Positions 59,201 to 64,000 of a DNA stretch of 64,000 nucleotides are shown piece after piece. Position 1 is the first letter of the stretch. Every line of letters begins with the position of its first letter. A program made the translations under genes and the position numbers. The notes under the pieces were generated by a model. That model had not been told where the DNA came from and ran no database searches. It saw only the letters and a list, made by a program, of their open reading frames with translations. This DNA comes from Gymnopilus junonius (taxonomy: Eukaryota > Basidiomycota > Agaricomycetes > Agaricales > Galerinaceae), in NCBI GenBank assembly GCA_015501075.1, contig JADNYJ010000134.1, positions 1-64,000 of the forward strand, in the 5' to 3' direction.

Positions 59201-62129
59201 TTCAATTCGGCAGTCACGCATCACGGACATTTTTTTGACCCCGGATTTAATTCTTTCTCAATTTTTTAAAGTGCAAAAGTCACGTGAGTGCCGAATTGAT
59301 CGAAATGGTACAGTATTGTGGTTGTTCCGACATCGAAAACCGCAAAGTGCAATATACTTGAGATGACACTGTCAGAAAAATTATGACAATAGCTCAGAGG
59401 ATTGCTCAGAATAAGGTCGTAGGAACTTAAAATTTGAGGATGTGACTAAGAACGAGGCGTGCGAAATCATATCTATACAGAGTCAACGGGATCAAAGCGA
59501 CTAGCGCTTTCGAAATTCGACTAACGTTTTTCAACTTACTCTCGCCCAGGTTGCTGTACTTGCACTTCTTACATTTCCTTTTGATCTGCTTGGAACCTTT
59601 GTCTACTCAAATTCTTTGTCCTCTATCACTCTTTAAACCATATCCGCTCCAAATCTCAGGCGCAATGCATTCTCAGTCTCCACCATGCCAGCATGCTCAA
59701 GGTTGTGATGCTTAAGGAAGTTCAATAAATTGTCAAAGAAAAGCCTAAGGCTACGCAAGACCAGAATGAGTATGTATAATTACGGCTTGTACTTCTTACT
59801 CATCTGATATTTACTATGGATGGAAGCAGGATCTTTTCCCTTTGCAATGGCCAGCGGCGAGCTCTATGAACCATCACCCCGTGTCAGGCTCCAATCACTC
59901 TATCTTTATTTCCATCTCCTCTTGTATGTCAATATCATATACCTGCTTCTCGAAAAACATCTCCCTGAGCTTTGTTGGCTCGGTTTTAGGTCACAGACGC
60001 TATCAGCCAGTATAACACTGACCCTCTAGACAACACGAGTGCCAGTGCATGAAGTTGAATGAACACTGGCATCCGAACCTATGCCGAAATGTTGAATATC
60101 TGCGTTGGACAGCTGTCGTGAGTCTCTTCATCTCTTTCATACTGAGCACTGGATCGTATTTGCATTAGAAACAGCATTGCGCCCAATTCGCTTTATGAGC
60201 TTGACCCAGTTCGGACCCAGTGACCGAAGCTGCCAGTTCCACGGCAGTGCCCTGTGTCCGGAAGTCACATTTCACCCAACCGGTATGGGTTTTCCTCGTT
60301 GTTGCATGAAGATTATACTCCTCATCTCTCGATTTTCATCTTTAAGCTCTGTCTCCGAGAAGATATAAACAACAGAAATGAATGCAAGCCGCTGTGCCCT
60401 ATTTCCTATGAATTACGACGTCGAACGCTCATTTCCGATGCTGCGGGTTTTTTCCTCTTAACCGGTAATTGAAGACCCTTGACGGAAAGGACAAAGGACA
60501 GCTTTTCACAGGGGCTTCTTCTCGACGTTGTGTGTCATGGCACAAGAAATTAATTAGTCCCGACCACGTTTGTTGCATCGCTTATGCCTCTTTACCTATT
60601 TTCTCTCTCTCTCTTCCTGCCGATCCCCTTCGCGGGTACTGCCAATGTTCTCGCCTAACTAACCGGATTGGCGATCTTTCGAAGGAATCAGAAGCATGCG
60701 ATTAGCGAAATGGTTATCGCGTACATGTAGGACGATGGGTCTTCGTTCGGTGCATAGAGCCTTTCACGTTTTGTGATACAACGAATGATATTCACACCCA
60801 ATACACTTATCGTCGTCTCTCGAGGTGCTTTAAGTGCTAATATGACATTATAGTCGATCGCGATCGCAGCAGTGATTAAATCAATGTAATCACTTGTTGG
60901 ATTATATCTCTAAAACGAAATCTATTAGGATCTCTCCCTCATGTTGCCTGCGCGGCAGCGACCGAAAGCCTTCTCGACTGTCGCAAAAAAAATTATGTTC
61001 TCCTCCAACATGCGTACTAATTGCCACAAAACCGCTGACCGTTAATTTACCAGAGCACAGGGACTGGGACGTGGGATTTTCTGACTGGAAAATGCAGTCA
61101 CCCACTAGGGCTATGGGCTTCCAGCAGCTGAATGGATGTCAATTGAAGCCCTCCAGGAAATCTGCTCTTAGTTTAAAAATTCCTGTCTGATGATACCCAA
61201 GCCGAGCCCGATCTTTTCAGTCAAGTTAGTTTATCAAAGTCAATTATGGATACTGTCTCCTACCAGCGAGGGAAATTGCTAGGCAAATGTGAAGGCTTAG
61301 AGCTTCTGGCGCAAGTCGACGGAAAGTCTAGGCCTTGAAAAAATTAACGTCTATTCTTGTCATTTATGGACTGTGACGTAGAGGAGAAGCGGCAATAGTC
61401 GATTTGTACTAAGCATTGAGGGGAAAAGCCGTATTAAATCCTTGCAAAGGGACCGTAAGTAGAGCTCTAAGTTCGATTGTGAGGTCTCAAACATCTCTAT
61501 TCTGAAGTTGGGACTTGGAAGTGTACATATTAGTATTTAGGCTGACATCAGACTGAAATTCGTTTGATGCCTTACCTTCCTTCTTTAACGAGATAAATCA
61601 AGGCGTCATCATCATCAGGTCAGATCGGACCCATATTTTCTCTTGACGGATAGTCTACGCGGGTGGCAATCAGGTCTCCTATACAGGTAGCAAAGTTCCA
61701 TCCCCGCACCGTACAATTATCAATTTGACTATAAAGGGGTAGCAAACTGAGGACTACGATCATGACTGTCTCTGTGCGGTTCAACGCATCTAAATCACTT
61801 TTAAGTACTAAGTATCAGCGCCGACTTATCAGAGGTGTAGAAAAGACAATAATGAATTGCTGTACTTGAGGTAGTACCGTAATGACGTGGTGAGGCAAGT
61901 GCACCCCATACGCCGATACTGCTACCTCGTAAATCACTGAGATCTTTACAACCGTCGTAAACTTGAACGACGTTATGGCAAGATCGTATAGTTAAGCAAG
62001 TAAGTAAGTCAAACAAAGCAACAAAAAACGTACTACTCGCAAAGCGACATCTGCCAAGCGTGCCTGAAAGAAAACTAGACAAAGCGGACAGACTCGGAAG
62101 CGAGCGCACCGTGCAACAGTGCGAGCTCA
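56227..62129. other. Gene-poor stretch of about 5.9 kb
   Basis: No recognisable gene. The longest frames (56815-57207 minus, 56968-57459 plus, 57788-58102 minus, 58526-58852 plus, 60105-60368 plus) lack known motifs and consistent splice context. The region is AT-rich with T runs, and holds one MITE-like element listed next. Confidence 0.4.
59186..59315. repeat. 130-base MITE-like element with inverted ends
   Basis: The left end TACTGTACCATTTCGTTCAA continues TTCGGCAGTCACG. The right end is its inverted copy (CGTGAGTGCCGAATTGATCG then AAATGGTACAGTA), with two mismatches in about 33 bases. The middle is AT-rich and non-coding. Size and structure fit a short non-autonomous DNA transposon; no clear target-site duplication. 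Confidence 0.75.
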
Positions 62130-63159
62130 ATGAGAAAGGTGATGAGCTGGACGCCTCTAGCGAAGCCGGGAAAAGCCGGTCACGTACGTAGTGAGTTTCA
62201 GCTTGTTGACACTTGTGTGACAGAGCCCTCCAGAAAGGTTTCTTGCGTTCCATATTCTTATACTGTCATTCTCGTTCTATCCTCCATCCTCGTCGTGGCG
62301 AACATCATTCTATCCGCCAAGTCCGGCAGAGATTGGACTGTCAATGAGTTAAGAGCGTTTAATATACAACTTAAGACTATCGATGCTGCTACTTTCTTCG
62401 GACAAGCACTGCTACCCGTTCCTCAGGTTTCCCATGTGGTTCTTAGCAACGAAAAGCGGCCAACAGGAGTCTTGAACAAAACAGACCGGTTATTTTTTCG
62501 CCATATGCAAGACGCAAGGAATGGAGAGGAGTCCTTAGTCAACGACTTTGCGGCCTTTATCTTGTGCATGTTCGGATATGACGATCCAGACGGTGTCATA
62601 CATCAACGGAAGGAGTTGTCCTTCATCATGCGCGGTTCACTGGTTGAAGCAAAGCCAAATGTTTGCGTAATGTCAGAGTCCGGGTATCTGCTTCTCGTCC
62701 AGGAGGACAAGGTTCGTCATTGTTTTCCTGTTTGATTTATTGTTCCTATATAATGTGGACTTATAGCGCGGTACTCACCGCACAAATGCCGAGCCACAGC
62801 TTATTGCCGAGGCTATCGCAGTCTTCTATCAGAATAACCTACGCCGTGACTGGACTGGTCAGACCCAGCTAGTTTCGCAAACAATTCCAGGCATCATTAT
62901 GGTCGGCGTTGTGCCCACATTTTACCTCATCACCGTAACTGCAGATCTTCTGACGTCTGTTATATCTGGATCGTATCCATCCGAGGCGACCATAGTGAAG
63001 AGATGCATTCCGCCGGTCCTGAACCTAAATAGCTATCCCGAAGAAGGTATCGTCCCTCTGGCCAATCGAGTAATTGTCATGCAATGTTTTCAAGCTTTCA
63101 AAGCTTTTGTCGTGAGTGTCCTTCAGAGTTTGTGCCCGCCCTTGAACGGCTTAATTTAA
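62130..63159 (+). CDS. Agaricomycete repeat-family protein with PD-(D/E)XK-like signature
   Basis: I recognise the pattern of a hypothetical protein family that is very abundant in Agaricomycetes; function unknown. Exon 1 ends at 62711 and exon 2 begins at 62767, with a 55-base intron (donor GTTCGT, acceptor TATAG) in phase. Blocks: WTVNELRAFNIQLKTIDAAT, FAAFILCMFGYDD, KELSFIMRG, VEAKPNVCVMSESGYLLLVQ followed by EDK, AEPQLIAEAIAVFYQNN, IPGIIMVGVVPTFYLITVT and VMQCFQAFKAFV. The P-[D/N]-V...Q-E-D-K arrangement on a strand-turn-strand resembles the catalytic core of PD-(D/E)XK nucleases; here the Asp is Asn. The start is uncertain: the frame is open from 62130 but the hydrophobic stretch before WTVNEL may be non-coding. 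A GTGAGT donor at 63112 may end the second exon before the stop at 63159. Confidence 0.65.
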
Positions 63160-64000
63160 ATTGTCTGCCAAGGGTTGATTCGATTCGAATCGTTCGATCG
63201 TAGGATAGGTTAGTGCTGTTGTTTAGGTCGAGAATAGTACCGACAGATAGTGGGGTATAGGTTTGTGGCAAGTAGTTATAAATCTGAGAAAGATTTGGTT
63301 GCAAAGTTTTATATTTCTTTACCTGATGGTCTTCTTGGGGGGCAGGGCCGTATTCAAAGTAGCACGTAATGTACACACCTGCGTAGTTAGACGACACCCA
63401 CTCGCTTGTAAACTTCAAGCCCAAAAACGACAGCCTGGTAAAACTTTTGAACAGAGTGTATTATCAGGCAATTAGTAGGACTGTCTAACCGGTCCTCGGA
63501 GCAGAGGCAAGATTAGTGATCGGTCCGCTCAGCAATTATCACTTTTGTTTACACGGAAAGGTGCCCACACAGTGCGGCGGTAAGCCCATCTCTTGATGTC
63601 AAATCAATACCCGCGAAACGTCCTCCATCTCAACACTGCAGTTATTGCCATTGGCCAATCGATTTTTGCATCCTCTGCCACAAGTCGGTCTTTCCAACAG
63701 AATTCTCAGTCATAATACCAGCTCCGTATTCCCCAGTCTTCTTCTAGGCATACTTGGTGGACGTCGCCTTGCGAGTAGTACGTTTTTTCTCTCTTTTACT
63801 TTAAAATACTTAATCACCTAACTTTGCAACGTCGACCTTCCTTTATAGATGTAATGTCGTACACGAAGGCCAGAAAGTTTGAATGATTAACGAAACAGCG
63901 GTATCGGCATCTTGTCCTAGGAGTTTTAGCTATTGTTTTTAACGAATGTGCGACTGTATACCACCGGCATGTTGTCGCAGTACCAACTCAAGCATAGAAA
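63160..64000. other. Right edge, nothing recognised
   Basis: May contain the last exon or 3' flank of the preceding gene; no other supported feature. Confidence 0.35.

Overview
The window looks like nuclear DNA of a mushroom-forming basidiomycete (Agaricomycetes). The coding genes are cut by many short introns of about 50-65 bases with GTRNGT donors and YAG acceptors. Several proteins are fungal (a fungal-type metallothionein, an ARB1-type ABCF ATPase, F-box proteins of the expanded basidiomycete kind), and others match protein families I know mainly as repeated hypothetical genes of Agaricomycetes. There is no operon structure, no CRISPR array, and no tRNA or rRNA gene that I could support.

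Layout. 1-2.2 kb: decayed copy of an Agaricomycete repeat-family gene running off the left edge. 3.3-3.8 kb: isolated fragment of the spliceosomal gene PRP8 that keeps an intron. 4.1-5.0 kb: Ras-like GTPase. 5.3-11.1 kb: many-exon SNF2-family ATPase, separated by a 1.5-kb divergent intergenic region with a repeated GGGGTTTACCCC-core motif from an 859-residue orphan protein (12.6-15.3 kb). 15.8-16.2 kb: 346-base near-perfect palindrome. 16.8-22.1 kb: gene-poor, simple-sequence rich. 22.2-23.4 kb: SRPK kinase pseudogene. 23.7-25.4 kb: a PPR protein ending in a plant-like DYW deaminase domain. 26.1-31.0 kb: BTB/POZ plus CAP-Gly protein. 31-35 kb: no recognisable gene. 35.4-36.1 kb: small basic coiled-coil protein. 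37.9-39.0 kb: second SRPK pseudogene, opposite strand. 41.6-43.0 and 47.8-49.3 kb: two F-box proteins. 49.9-50.2 kb: 34-residue metallothionein with three exons. 52.6-55.1 kb: ARB1. 55.5-56.2 kb: protein related to the Tse2-type ADP-ribosyltransferase domain family. 56.2-62.1 kb: gene-poor, with a 130-base MITE-like element. 62.1-63.2 kb: Agaricomycete family protein with a PD-(D/E)XK-like signature. 63.2-64.0 kb: nothing recognised.

Conserved housekeeping genes (SNF2, ARB1) alternate with accessory stretches full of gene fragments, foldback DNA and expanded-family genes. Single-base frameshifts recur in otherwise well-conserved frames (DYW-PPR, both F-box genes, BTB/CAP-Gly, the end of ARB1). 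Where I could locate them, most sit in short homopolymers and most are one-base losses. This suggests residual assembly indels at least as much as true pseudogenes, and the status of these genes should be read in that light.
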